Assembly (NCBI RefSeq): GCF_018224015.1
Contig: NZ_JAGPOT010000001.1
Coordinates: forward strand, 62,001 to 126,000
Source of the DNA: Pseudarthrobacter albicanus
Lineage (GTDB): Bacteria > Actinomycetota > Actinomycetes > Actinomycetales > Micrococcaceae
Length of the DNA: 64,000 nucleotides
Direction: 5' to 3'
In this document: positions 21,049 to 28,976 of the stretch, piece by piece
Layout: every line of letters starts with the position of its first letter
Numbering within the stretch: the stretch's first letter is position 1
The notes under the pieces: model-generated
The model's input: only the letters and a program-made list of their open reading frames with translations
The model's database searches: none
Told to the model about the DNA's origin: nothing
Made by a program: the position numbers and the translations under genes

Positions 21049-21492
21049 CTACTGGGCGACCTGGGTGATTTCAAAAGTCTTGGGCTGCTGGGCGGCGTGG
21101 GGGTGCTCGGCACCCCGGTATACCTTCAGCTTGCCCAGCTGCTGTGCAGCGAGGGAGTTCTTCGGCAGCATGCCCTTGATGGCCTTCTCGACAGCGCGGA
21201 CCGGGTTGGATTCCAGCAGCTCCGCGTAGTTCATGGAGGTCAGGCCGCCCGGGTAACCGGAGTGGCGGTATGCGCGCTTCTGCTCCAGCTTGGCGCCGGT
21301 GAGGGCAACCTTTTCAGCGTTGATGATGATGACGAAGTCGCCCATGTCCATGTGGGACGCGAAGGTGGCCTTGTGCTTGCCGCGCAGCAGGATTGCGGTC
21401 TGGCTCGCGAGACGACCAAGGACAACGTCTGTGGCGTCAATGACGTGCCACTGGCGGTTGATATCGCCGGGCTTCGGGGTGTACGTACGCAC
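21049..21492 (-). CDS. rplM: 50S ribosomal protein L13
   Basis: Ribosomal protein uL13, an early-assembly 23S rRNA binder. The 147-residue protein shows the typical opening [20 protein letters not shown], then [18 protein letters not shown], the signature around [20 protein letters not shown] and the C-terminal HPHAAQQPK. Start is GTG 21492 with GAGG upstream. First gene of the rplM-rpsI operon; the promoter must lie in the 295-bp region shared with the divergent prepilin peptidase gene. Confidence 0.98.
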   Translation of the reverse strand: MRTYTPKPGDINRQWHVIDATDVVLGRLASQTAILLRGKHKATFASHMDMGDFVIIINAEKVALTGAKLEQKRAYRHSGYPGGLTSMNYAELLESNPVRAVEKAIKGMLPKNSLAAQQLGKLKVYRGAEHPHAAQQPKTFEITQVAQ

Positions 21493-21787
21493 GGTGTTTG
21501 CCTCGTTCTTGTTCTGGCGTTCTTGTTTTAGGCGTCACTCGGAGGTGCACCTACTATCTATGCGCTACCGGAACAGAGGTGAGGGCTCTATGTAACCAGT
21601 CATCCTGAGGACTCGAATGTGCACGTTGAGTAGTCATCCTGCAACCGGATTCCCAAGCGGGCACGCATCATCGAGAAAGGACACGCACAACGACTACCAA
21701 GAATAGCCGAAGGCGGGTCTCTGGGTCAAAATGGGGTGTCCGGATGCATCCAGCCCGCCGCCGGCCCGTCGCATCCCTGGAGGAACC

Positions 21788-22453
21788 GTGTCCGATCCCG
21801 CCGCTGCCGGCTCCGCTTCGCTGCTATTCATTGCCGGAATCGGAGCCTTGGGCCTATGCCTCACACTGCTCGTCGAATTCCTCCTCCCCCGGGTGCTTCC
21901 CCGGCTGACGGTTTCGTCCGGCCCAGGGTTGAGAATCACGACGGCGGCCGCCGCCTTTGGACTCTCGGCACTCCTCGCATGGCGCTTCGGTACCTCTGCA
22001 GAGCTTCCGGCCTACCTGGTTCTGGCCGTCACCGGCGTACAGCTGGCCCGCATTGACATCCTGCACCACCTGCTCCCGAACCGGCTGGTACTCCCGTTGC
22101 TGGGTACCGGACTACTCCTTTTATCCTTCCCCGCGGCAGTAGCCGGCGAGGCTGGAAACCTGCTCCGCGGCGTCGCCGGCGCCGTAACATTGTTCGTTTT
22201 GTACCTCATCCTGGCCCTGACCAGCAGAAACGGCCTCGGAATGGGGGATGTGAAGCTCGCCGCGCCCCTCGGCCTGTACTTGGGCTACCTAGGCTGGTCC
22301 CAGCTGTTCTACGGCGGAGCCCTAGGCTTCGTTGCCGGCGGCATCGTCTCCGTGGTCCTCGTGCTGAAGAACCGCGGAAACAAGCCGAAGGAAGTCGCCT
22401 ACGGACCGTCAATGCTGGCGGCCGGCCTGGCCGTCATCCTGCTGCTGCACTAG
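21788..22453 (+). CDS. Type IV prepilin peptidase of the Tad locus (TadV/CpaA-like)
   Basis: Membrane aspartic peptidase (A24) that removes the leader from Flp and TadE-type prepilins. The 221-residue protein has about seven hydrophobic segments and the two catalytic aspartates: Asp90 in RIDILHHLLPNRL and Asp154 in GMGDVKLAAPLG. It lacks the N-terminal methyltransferase domain of PilD, as is usual for Tad peptidases. Start chosen is GTG 21788, directly after a strong GGAGGA site; an ATG at 21731 in frame has no ribosome site. It heads the pilus locus, 271 bp upstream of flp. Confidence 0.88.
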   Translation: MSDPAAAGSASLLFIAGIGALGLCLTLLVEFLLPRVLPRLTVSSGPGLRITTAAAAFGLSALLAWRFGTSAELPAYLVLAVTGVQLARIDILHHLLPNRLVLPLLGTGLLLLSFPAAVAGEAGNLLRGVAGAVTLFVLYLILALTSRNGLGMGDVKLAAPLGLYLGYLGWSQLFYGGALGFVAGGIVSVVLVLKNRGNKPKEVAYGPSMLAAGLAVILLLH

Positions 22454-22645
22454 GCCGGCCAGGCGCCCCGGCGTGGGAAGCATCAGTAAGGCTGCTGAGT
22501 AAACCAAGTAGTTTGCCGCCGCACCCCGGCGCCAACTGAGTACATCACCATTTTGGCCTAAGTGGTGCCACAAATTTTCCGTATCTAAAGTCGAGTATCC
22601 GGTTTCATTGCCGGGCCGTTAATCGCCGTGCAATTGTTGTCCCAA

Positions 22646-22688
22646 CGGAACTCCAGGGGATAGCAAACGGGGATTTGCTGGAATTCCG
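22646..22688 (+). other. Structured leader upstream of the flp pilin gene
   Basis: Two nested inverted repeats lie 37 bp upstream of the flp start. The outer arms are 22646-22654 and 22680-22688 (9 bp, one mismatch). The inner perfect arms are AGCAAA at 22662-22667 and TTTGCT at 22674-22679. In RNA this would form a bulged hairpin in the 5' leader. A role in mRNA stability or promoter regulation is inference. The rest of 22454-22724 shows nothing recognisable. Confidence 0.4.
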
Positions 22689-22724
22689 TAACAAATATTC
22701 GACACTCCGGAAAAGGAAATTCAA

Positions 22725-22916
22725 ATGACTGGTCTCATGGTCTCAATGCTTGCTTTTGTCTCTGGCGTCAAGAACAAATTCGAATCCGAAAAGGGCGCGA
22801 CGGCCGTGGAATACGGACTGCTCGTGGCACTCATCGCCGCCGTGATCGTCGGCGTTGTCACAACCCTCGGCACTCAGATCTTCACCGCGTTCAGCACGAT
22901 CAGGAACGCCATCTAG
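22725..22916 (+). CDS. flp: Flp-type pilin subunit
   Basis: Major pilin of the Tad pilus, 63 residues. The class IVb prepilin signature is clear: a charged leader FESEKG, cleavage after Gly24, then ATAVEYGLLVALIAAVIVG with the conserved Glu at +5 (Glu29) and Tyr at +6. The mature protein would be 39 residues, a hydrophobic helix plus a short tail TLGTQIFTAFSTIRNAI. An AAGGAAA site precedes the ATG. A terminator-like hairpin directly follows, which may let the pilin message accumulate above the assembly genes. Confidence 0.93.
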   Translation: MTGLMVSMLAFVSGVKNKFESEKGATAVEYGLLVALIAAVIVGVVTTLGTQIFTAFSTIRNAI

Positions 22917-22932
22917 TTCAACTAGTGGGAAT

Positions 22933-23001
22933 GCCCAGGGGCGGGGCGGCGGCAGTCCGGGCGATAGTTCCGCTGTCACCGCTTCCGCACCTGGGCTTTT
23001 T
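22933..23001 (+). terminator. Intrinsic terminator or attenuator after flp
   Basis: Arms at 22933-22944 (GCCCAGGGGCGG) and 22985-22996 (CCGCACCTGGGC) pair with one mismatch and are followed at once by five T residues. The 40-base loop is long. Position 17 bp after the flp stop and before cpaB suggests partial termination, so that pilin is made in excess over assembly proteins; that role is inferred. Confidence 0.7.
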
Positions 23002-23003
23002 CG

Positions 23004-23237
23004 ATGAGCAGGGTTGTGCCAGGCCTCAAGTCTGGAGGGGTTGTGCAACGTCTCAAGGTGCCAGGGTCTCAAGGAATCCGGAGCGGCCGTGCGGCGGGCG
23101 TGGGAAGCCGGCCGAGGGAACTCCCGGGCGTGGGAAGCCGGCCGAGGGAACTCTCGAGCGAGGCGAGGGCGGCAGCCGTCGAATACGGTCTCCTGGTGGC
23201 GCTCATTGCCGTGATCATCGTCGTCACGGAGCCGTAA
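23004..23237 (+). pseudogene. Truncated second Flp-like pilin frame
   Basis: A 77-codon open frame whose C-terminus, AAAVEYGLLVALIAVIIVV, is almost the Flp signature (Glu at +5, Tyr at +6) but stops at VTEP, well short of the full pilin tail. The preceding leader lacks the usual Lys-Gly cleavage context; the residues before AAAVEYG are SSEAR, so a prepilin peptidase would not obviously cut it. The middle contains an in-frame 10-residue duplication, GVGSRPREL twice. The start ATG abuts the T-run of the preceding terminator and no ribosome site is seen. Most likely a decayed flp paralogue; a small expressed protein remains possible. Confidence 0.55.
23096..23155 (+). repeat. 30-bp tandem repeat, two copies
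   Basis: Two adjacent 30-bp units, 23096-23125 and 23126-23155, each beginning GGGCGTGGGAAGCCGGCCG and differing at one base near the end. The length is a multiple of three, so the flp-like frame stays open and gains ten residues. It looks like a recent replication-slippage duplication. Confidence 0.9.
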
Positions 23238-23297
23238 GCATTCGACTTTCAAAACAGGCTCTCGCAAGTCCTGAGCCATCACAGAAAGGCCTAGAAA

Positions 23298-24047
23298 GTG
23301 AAAACTCGCCTGCTGGGAGGCATCGTCGCATTTGTGCTGGCTATTGTCGGCACGCTGTTGTTGGTCTCATACGTTCAAGCATCCGAAGCCAGGGCCCAAC
23401 AGGACCTGCAGCCCGTTGAAGTGCTCGTAGTCCAGGAGCAGATCCCGAGGGGATCCGATCTTGAAAAAATAAGATCCGCCGTCAAATCAACGTCCCTTCC
23501 CTCGGCTTCGGTCCCCAATGGAGCGCTCAAGAGCCTGGACGGGCTCAATGCGAAGGTAGCAGCTGTAGATCTGCTGCCCGGGGAGCCGCTGCTCGGGGCC
23601 CGGCTGGCGGATCCGGACACCCTGTCCGCGCCGGGGTCCGTCCCCGTTCCCGACGCAATGCAGGAGATCTCGGTGCAGCTGGAGGCCCAGCGGGTCGTCG
23701 GCGGACGCATCGCCGCCGGCGACACGGTAGGCATCGTCGTCCTCTTCGACAAGGGCGCACTGAAGGACTCCCCCGACGTCGAATCCGGCCAGCAGGTCTT
23801 TCACAAGGTCCTGGTGACCAGCGTCCAGCGGTCCACGGCCAAGGCATCGACGGGCGGCGACCCGGCCGCCCAAGCCAATACGGAACTGCCCACCGGCCAG
23901 CTGATCGTCACGTTCGCCCGGAACGACGCCGATTCCACCAAGATCGCCTTTGGTGCCCACTTTGGAAGCCTGTGGCTCACCAAGGAACCCTCAACAGCCG
24001 CCGAAGGCTCCCCGCTTGTGGTCAAGAAGCCGGAACTGTACCGATGA
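23298..24047 (+). CDS. cpaB: Flp pilus assembly protein CpaB/RcpC
   Basis: Periplasmic or cell-wall-side component of the Tad machine. The 249-residue protein has one N-terminal membrane segment (LLGGIVAFVLAIVGTLLLV) followed by a SAF-like domain with PVEVLVVQEQIPRGSDLEK and DLLPGEPLLGARLADPD, then the RcpC domain with ISVQLEAQRVVGGRIAAGDTV. Start is GTG 23298. The stop overlaps the tadZ start as ATGA, which with the following overlaps indicates one tightly coupled operon cpaB-tadZ-tadA-tadB. Confidence 0.88.
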   Translation: MKTRLLGGIVAFVLAIVGTLLLVSYVQASEARAQQDLQPVEVLVVQEQIPRGSDLEKIRSAVKSTSLPSASVPNGALKSLDGLNAKVAAVDLLPGEPLLGARLADPDTLSAPGSVPVPDAMQEISVQLEAQRVVGGRIAAGDTVGIVVLFDKGALKDSPDVESGQQVFHKVLVTSVQRSTAKASTGGDPAAQANTELPTGQLIVTFARNDADSTKIAFGAHFGSLWLTKEPSTAAEGSPLVVKKPELYR

Positions 24048-25240
24048 GCCGCTACGTACTGATCACCCCAGATCCAGGATTTGAACGCCGTGCGAGGCAG
24101 GCGGCATCCGGATTGCACGGCACCTTCCACGCGATCGCGGCCGACCACCTCCCGCCGGGTCCCGACGACCTGCTCAGGGTACTCAGCGGCGACCCCGTCG
24201 AAGTCATCCTGCTGGGACCCGGTTTACAAGTGGAAGACTCGATCCGTCTCGCCAGCCTTTTCGACCTCCAATATCCGGAAATCAGCGTCGTCCTGGTTAC
24301 CGAAAGCGAAGAGGGGATTGCCCTGCCCGCGATGCGGGCCGGCATCAGGGATTTGCTCCAGCCAGGTTCCGATGTGGCCACCATCCGGTCGTTGCTGGAA
24401 CGGGCCAGTCTCGCAGCCGCGGGGCGGCGTCGCGGGCTGGGCAGCTCGGTCGAGGGGTTGCCCCGGCGTGGCCGCATTATCTCGGTCATGTCGCCCAAGG
24501 GCGGGGTCGGCAAGACAACCATTACCACCAACCTTGCCGTGGGGTTGGGCAAGGAAGCTCCCATGGGCGTCGTGGTGGTGGACCTTGACCTCCAGTTCGG
24601 GGATGTGGCTACGGCGCTGATGCTGGAACCGGAAAGAACCCTCGCTGATGCGGTGGTCGGGGCCGCCGTTCAGGACAGCGTGGTGCTGAAGTCCTATTTG
24701 ACGTTGCACCCATCCGGCATCTATGCGCTCTGTGCCCCGCTGCGCCCGACCGACGCCGACCAGATATCGGGCGAACAGGTAGGACGCCTCCTCAGCCAGC
24801 TCTCCAACGAATTCCAGTACGTCGTGGTTGACACGGCGCCGGGTCTGGGCGAGCACGTTCTGGCCACGCTGGAACTGGCCACCGACGCGGTGTGGATCTG
24901 TGGCATGGACATTCCCAGCATCCGCGGGCTTCGGACGGGGTTCGGCATCCTCGCCGAACTCGACCTTGTGCCTGAGAACCGTCACCTCGTGCTCAATTTT
25001 GCCGATCGACGGACCGGGCTGACGCTGCAGGACGTTGAGGCAACCATCGGTTCTCCGGTGGACGTGGTCCTGCCGCGGTCGCGGGCCGTGCCGTTTTCCA
25101 CAAACAAAGGCGTTCCGCTGCTGCAGGACGGCACCAGGGATCCGGTGACAAAGGGACTGCGCCAACTTGTGGAACGGTTCAGCGCCGATTGGGAGTCCCG
25201 CCCCCACAAGAAACTTCACAGAAGGGCAGTGGTCCAATGA
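24044..25240 (+). CDS. tadZ: Tad pilus localisation ATPase TadZ/CpaE
   Basis: ParA/MinD-family ATPase that positions the Tad apparatus. The 398-residue protein has an atypical receiver-like N-terminal domain (residues 1 to about 120) and then a deviant Walker A, SPKGGVGKTT, at about residues 150-159, with VVVDLDLQFGDVATAL and YVVVDTAPGLGEHVL as the switch motifs. Start is ATG 24044 (MSRYVLITPDPGF), overlapping the cpaB stop by four bases; a frame extension further upstream runs into cpaB and is not used. The stop overlaps tadA likewise. Confidence 0.9.
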   Translation: MSRYVLITPDPGFERRARQAASGLHGTFHAIAADHLPPGPDDLLRVLSGDPVEVILLGPGLQVEDSIRLASLFDLQYPEISVVLVTESEEGIALPAMRAGIRDLLQPGSDVATIRSLLERASLAAAGRRRGLGSSVEGLPRRGRIISVMSPKGGVGKTTITTNLAVGLGKEAPMGVVVVDLDLQFGDVATALMLEPERTLADAVVGAAVQDSVVLKSYLTLHPSGIYALCAPLRPTDADQISGEQVGRLLSQLSNEFQYVVVDTAPGLGEHVLATLELATDAVWICGMDIPSIRGLRTGFGILAELDLVPENRHLVLNFADRRTGLTLQDVEATIGSPVDVVLPRSRAVPFSTNKGVPLLQDGTRDPVTKGLRQLVERFSADWESRPHKKLHRRAVVQ

Positions 25241-26679
25241 ACCTCACCAAGCGTTTGGAATCTCTTCGCGGCGCCGACACCGGAGCGGCCCCAAGCCCAG
25301 GAGCCGCCAGCGGCCCCTGGGCCGGTGGAGCAGAGTCCGCCGGGGTTCGGTCCCTCGCACCGGAACCGAAGGCCCGCAGCACCGACGCCAGCGAAGCCTT
25401 GAATGCCATCAAGGACCGCGCCGGCACCGCCCTGTACGAACGGATGGGCAGCCGCATCACGGATGCATCCCTGGACGAGGCAGAGCTGCAAAGCTATGTC
25501 AAGGATGAGCTTCGGGCCATCGTGGACGAAGATGAAATACCGTTGACCGCCCCCGAACGGCACCGGCTCGTGCAGGAGATCATCGACGACGTCCTGGGAC
25601 TCGGACCACTCCAAAAGTTCCTAAACGAGGTTGCCGTCACGGAAATCATGGTGAACGGGCCGGACAAGGTGTACGTGGAACGTGATGGCAAGCTGTTCCT
25701 GACCAATGCCAGGTTCAGCTCGGAAGACCACCTGCGCCGGATCATCGAACGGATCGTCACGAAGGTCGGGCGGCGGATCGACGAGTCATCGCCCATGGTT
25801 GATGCCCGGCTCTCCGACGGATCGCGCGTCAATGCGATCATTCCCCCGCTGGCAGTGAACGGGGCGTCGCTCACGATCCGTAAGTTCGGGCAGGTGCCCT
25901 TGACCGTGGACAACCTGATCTCCTTCGGAACGCTGACACCGGAAATGGCGGAACTACTTCACGCCTGCGTCCAGGCAAGGCTCAATATCCTGGTATCCGG
26001 AGGCACCGGCACCGGAAAGACGACCCTGCTCAATGTCCTCTCGTCGTTCCTTCCGGCCGACGAACGCATTGTCACCATCGAGGACGCCGTGGAACTCCAG
26101 CTGCAGCAGGAGCACGTCGTGCGGCTGGAAAGCCGGCCACGCAATATTGAGGGCAAGGGTGAGGTCGCCATCCGGGACCTGGTCCGGAATTCGCTTCGCA
26201 TGCGGCCTGACCGGATTGTCATCGGCGAAGTCCGCGGCGGTGAATCGCTGGACATGTTGCAGGCGATGAACACGGGACACGACGGTTCCATTTCCACCGT
26301 GCATGCCAATTCGCCCCGGGATGCCATAGCGCGGCTGGAAACCTTGGTGCTCATGGCCGGAATGGACCTGCCGCTGCGCGCAATCCGCGAACAGATTGCG
26401 TCGGCGGTCAACCTCATCGTGCACATCTCCCGGCTCAGGGACGGGACCCGGCGGGTCACCCACGTCACCGAGGTCCAGGGGATGGAAGGGGATATCGTCA
26501 CCCTCCAGGATGCGTTCACTTTCGACTACAGCGCCGGGCTGGATGCCGACGGGAAGTTCCTCGGACGTCCCACACCCACCGGGGTCAGGCCGCGCTTTGC
26601 CGACCGTTTTGCCGAGCTGGGCATCCAGGTGTCACCGGCTGTCTTCGGAGGCCTGCACGCGGGCGGTGGATACCGGTGA
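25237..26679 (+). CDS. tadA: Tad secretion ATPase TadA/CpaF
   Basis: Hexameric GspE/VirB11-type ATPase powering Flp pilus assembly. In the 480-residue protein the N-terminal part carries LVQEIIDDVLGLGPLQKFL and VTEIMVNGPDKVYVER. The core has Walker A GGTGTGKT at 255-262, RIVTIEDAVELQL (Asp box), SLRMRPDRIVIGEVRGGE (Walker B) and GHDGSISTVHANSPRDAI (His box). Start is ATG 25237, overlapping the tadZ stop. Its stop overlaps the GTG of tadB. Motif set and length are complete, so it should be active. Confidence 0.95.
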   Translation: MNLTKRLESLRGADTGAAPSPGAASGPWAGGAESAGVRSLAPEPKARSTDASEALNAIKDRAGTALYERMGSRITDASLDEAELQSYVKDELRAIVDEDEIPLTAPERHRLVQEIIDDVLGLGPLQKFLNEVAVTEIMVNGPDKVYVERDGKLFLTNARFSSEDHLRRIIERIVTKVGRRIDESSPMVDARLSDGSRVNAIIPPLAVNGASLTIRKFGQVPLTVDNLISFGTLTPEMAELLHACVQARLNILVSGGTGTGKTTLLNVLSSFLPADERIVTIEDAVELQLQQEHVVRLESRPRNIEGKGEVAIRDLVRNSLRMRPDRIVIGEVRGGESLDMLQAMNTGHDGSISTVHANSPRDAIARLETLVLMAGMDLPLRAIREQIASAVNLIVHISRLRDGTRRVTHVTEVQGMEGDIVTLQDAFTFDYSAGLDADGKFLGRPTPTGVRPRFADRFAELGIQVSPAVFGGLHAGGGYR

Positions 26680-27623
26680 CTGCTACAAGCCCTATCTTTT
26701 TCGCCCTGGGCGTTGGCCTGTGCGTCGTGGCCCTGTGCATCCTGCTGTTTTCGACGATAGGCATCGGCACGACCGGAATCGCCTTGTCCCGGCGCCGGCC
26801 GGGGATCAAGGATGAGCCTTCTCTTCTGACCCGCGTGGCCGACTCCGCCGTGGGCTTCGTGGATCGAAAGGTCGGCCGGAACGCCAGATTTGGTTCCAGG
26901 GAATCACTGGAGCAGGCCGGAATACGTCTTCGGCAGGCTGATTTCATCCTTCTGATCTGCTGCGTTGGCGTCACAGCGGGCATTGTCGGGTTCCTATTAG
27001 GCGGCGTCGCCGCGGCTCTGCTGTTCCTTGCGCTCACGCCGTTCGGTGCGATGCTCTTCCTGAAGATCCTCACCAACCGCAGACGTGCGAAGTTCGAGGA
27101 CCAGCTCGCGGACACGCTCCAGATCCTGGCCGGAGGTCTGCGGGCCGGCCACAGCCTCTTGCTGTCCGTCGATGCCGTCGCCCAGGAGGCGGAATCGCCA
27201 ACGTCCGAGGAATTCGCCCGGCTGGTGAATGAAACGCGGCTGGGGCGGGACCTGAAGGACTCGATGCTTGATGCTGCCAGACGCCTCAAGAGCGAGGATT
27301 TCGACTGGACGGGCCAGGCGATCGAGATCCACCGCGAGGTGGGCGGGGACCTGGCGGAGGTTCTCGATCACGTCGGTGAAACCATCAGGGAACGCTCCGA
27401 AGTCAAGGGACAGGTCCAGTCCCTGAGCGCTGAAGGCAAACTTTCCGCTTACATCCTGGTTGCCCTGCCGGTGGGCATGTTCCTGTATCTCAGCGCATCG
27501 AATCCGGCCTACATGGGCGCCCTGTACTCGAATTTTCTTGGCTGGGCAATGCTCGGCATCTCAGTGGTGCTGCTGGCCCTCGGGTCCTGGTGGCTCAGCC
27601 GCGTCGTAAAGATCAAGTTCTAG
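26676..27623 (+). CDS. tadB: Tad inner-membrane platform protein TadB
   Basis: Type II secretion F-domain protein, one of the two membrane platform subunits working with TadA. Membrane segments occur at about residues 9-31 and 88-127, and two at the C-terminus (about 250-305). The cytoplasmic T2SF core includes DQLADTLQILAGGLRAGHSL and FDWTGQAIEIHREVGGDLAE, typical of TadB. The 315-residue length is normal. Start GTG 26676 overlaps the tadA stop in GTGA. Confidence 0.9.
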   Translation: MTATSPIFFALGVGLCVVALCILLFSTIGIGTTGIALSRRRPGIKDEPSLLTRVADSAVGFVDRKVGRNARFGSRESLEQAGIRLRQADFILLICCVGVTAGIVGFLLGGVAAALLFLALTPFGAMLFLKILTNRRRAKFEDQLADTLQILAGGLRAGHSLLLSVDAVAQEAESPTSEEFARLVNETRLGRDLKDSMLDAARRLKSEDFDWTGQAIEIHREVGGDLAEVLDHVGETIRERSEVKGQVQSLSAEGKLSAYILVALPVGMFLYLSASNPAYMGALYSNFLGWAMLGISVVLLALGSWWLSRVVKIKF

Positions 27624-27633
27624 GAGGATCGCC

Positions 27634-28524
27634 GTGAGTGTACACGCGTGGCTGATGGTCGGACTCATCATCGTTCCGATTTCCGCAATGGTGTGGTCAT
27701 TCATCTCAATCGACCGCGGCGGCCTGGCCGCGGTCCGCAGCAACCTGGGCCGGGGAATGCGCTCCGTGGAGGAACGCACCCCTGGCGCGGAGCCGCGCGG
27801 AGCCGCGCGCCTCGGCGTCCGGCTGACACCCAAGGGGTACGCGGGGTGGCTGGACAAACTGCTGGCCAGGGCGGGCCGGCCGGCAGTCATGCCCCTCGAA
27901 CGCCTGCTGATCGCCAAGCCTGCCCTGGCCCTGGTGGGGGCATTCTTCAGCGCCCTGTTGGCTGCGAAGTCGCCCACCGGCGTCGTACTTCTGTTCACGA
28001 TCCTCCTGCCGCCGCTCGCGTACTTTGTTCCGGACATCCTGATCCACGGCCGCGGCGCGGAGCGCCAGAAGGCCATCCAGATGGAACTGCCCAACACCCT
28101 CGACCAGATGCTGATTTCGGTCGAGGCCGGCCTGGGATTCGAAGCCGCCATGGCCCGGGCGGGTCAGAACGGTACGGGCCCCCTCGCAGCGGAGCTCGTC
28201 CGCACGCTCCAGGACCTGCAGGTCGGGCGCAGCCGCAAGGATGCCTACCTGGCCCTGGCCGAAAGGTCCGATGCACCGGACCTGCGGAGCTTCGTGCGGT
28301 CCGTGGTGCAGGCGGACAGTTACGGTATCGCCCTGGGAAGTGTCCTTCGGACCCAGGCAAAGCAGATGAGGGTCAAGCGCCGTCAACGCGCCGAAGAGAA
28401 GGCAATGAAACTGCCCGTCAAGGTCTTGTTCCCCCTCATGTTCTGCATCCTGCCCGTCCTGTTCATCGTCATCATGGGGCCGGCCGTCATCAATGTGATG
28501 GACAACATGATGGGAGCGTACTAG
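27634..28524 (+). CDS. tadC: Tad inner-membrane platform protein TadC
   Basis: Second T2SF platform subunit. The 296-residue protein has an N-terminal membrane helix, a pair of helices at about residues 88-135, the core LPNTLDQMLISVEAGLGFEA with LRSFVRSVVQADSYGIALG, and a C-terminal helix. The conserved motif KLPVKVLFPLMFCILPVLF near the end is typical of TadC. Start is GTG 27634 behind a perfect AGGAGG at 27622-27627. A short perfect GC-rich repeat (GCGCGGAGCC twice) lies within the first fifth of the gene. Confidence 0.9.
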   Translation: MSVHAWLMVGLIIVPISAMVWSFISIDRGGLAAVRSNLGRGMRSVEERTPGAEPRGAARLGVRLTPKGYAGWLDKLLARAGRPAVMPLERLLIAKPALALVGAFFSALLAAKSPTGVVLLFTILLPPLAYFVPDILIHGRGAERQKAIQMELPNTLDQMLISVEAGLGFEAAMARAGQNGTGPLAAELVRTLQDLQVGRSRKDAYLALAERSDAPDLRSFVRSVVQADSYGIALGSVLRTQAKQMRVKRRQRAEEKAMKLPVKVLFPLMFCILPVLFIVIMGPAVINVMDNMMGAY

Positions 28525-28526
28525 AG

Positions 28527-28976
28527 ATGTTTAGGTTTCCGGCTGGAAGTCCACCGAATCGGAATGATCGGCAGCGGGGTGCCGCGGCTGTTGAATTTGC
28601 CCTCATCGTTCCCCTGCTCGTGTCCCTGGTCTTTGGGGTGATCGACTTTGGTATGGCGTTGGGGCAAAACATCAGCCTGCAGGGCGCGGCGCGGGAGGGC
28701 GCACGGCAGGGCGTAACGCAAGGCGACGTCCTCACGTCCATCAGCCAGGCGAAGGGCCTGCTGGACGATGCCAAGCTCCAGGCTGCGTTCAAAGTGGATT
28801 CCTCGGCAGGGGCTCCCGGCGTCATGGTTGTCTGTCTGCGCTATCCGCAGTCGTCCCTGTCCGGTTTCTACTCCTGGGCACTCGGCGGCTTCTTCGAGGC
28901 CAAAGCCGTCATGAAGATGGAAGGCACCGTGACTGCTACGTCCGGCGCAAAGAATGGAGGATCATGCACTCCGTAA
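28527..28976 (+). CDS. tadE: TadE-like minor pilin
   Basis: Pseudopilin of 149 residues. After a short polar leader ending RQRG (Gly18) comes AAAVEFALIVPLLVSLVFG with Glu at +5, the TadE signature processed by the locus prepilin peptidase. The mature part carries GQNISLQGAAREGARQGV, typical of the family, and a C-terminal domain with two cysteines. ATG 28527 begins two bases after the tadC stop, and the gene overlaps the next one by 13 bp if that starts at 28964. Confidence 0.88.
   Translation: MFRFPAGSPPNRNDRQRGAAAVEFALIVPLLVSLVFGVIDFGMALGQNISLQGAAREGARQGVTQGDVLTSISQAKGLLDDAKLQAAFKVDSSAGAPGVMVVCLRYPQSSLSGFYSWALGGFFEAKAVMKMEGTVTATSGAKNGGSCTP

Noticed and set aside
21493..21787. L13-type autoregulatory leader upstream of rplM
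   Set aside because: No conserved structure recognised; only weak AT-rich patches and no defined promoter hexamers.
23004..23297. Frameshift that would restore a full second Flp pilin
   Set aside because: Reading the other frames after the VEYG core gives no pilin-like tail, so a simple single-base error does not explain the truncation.
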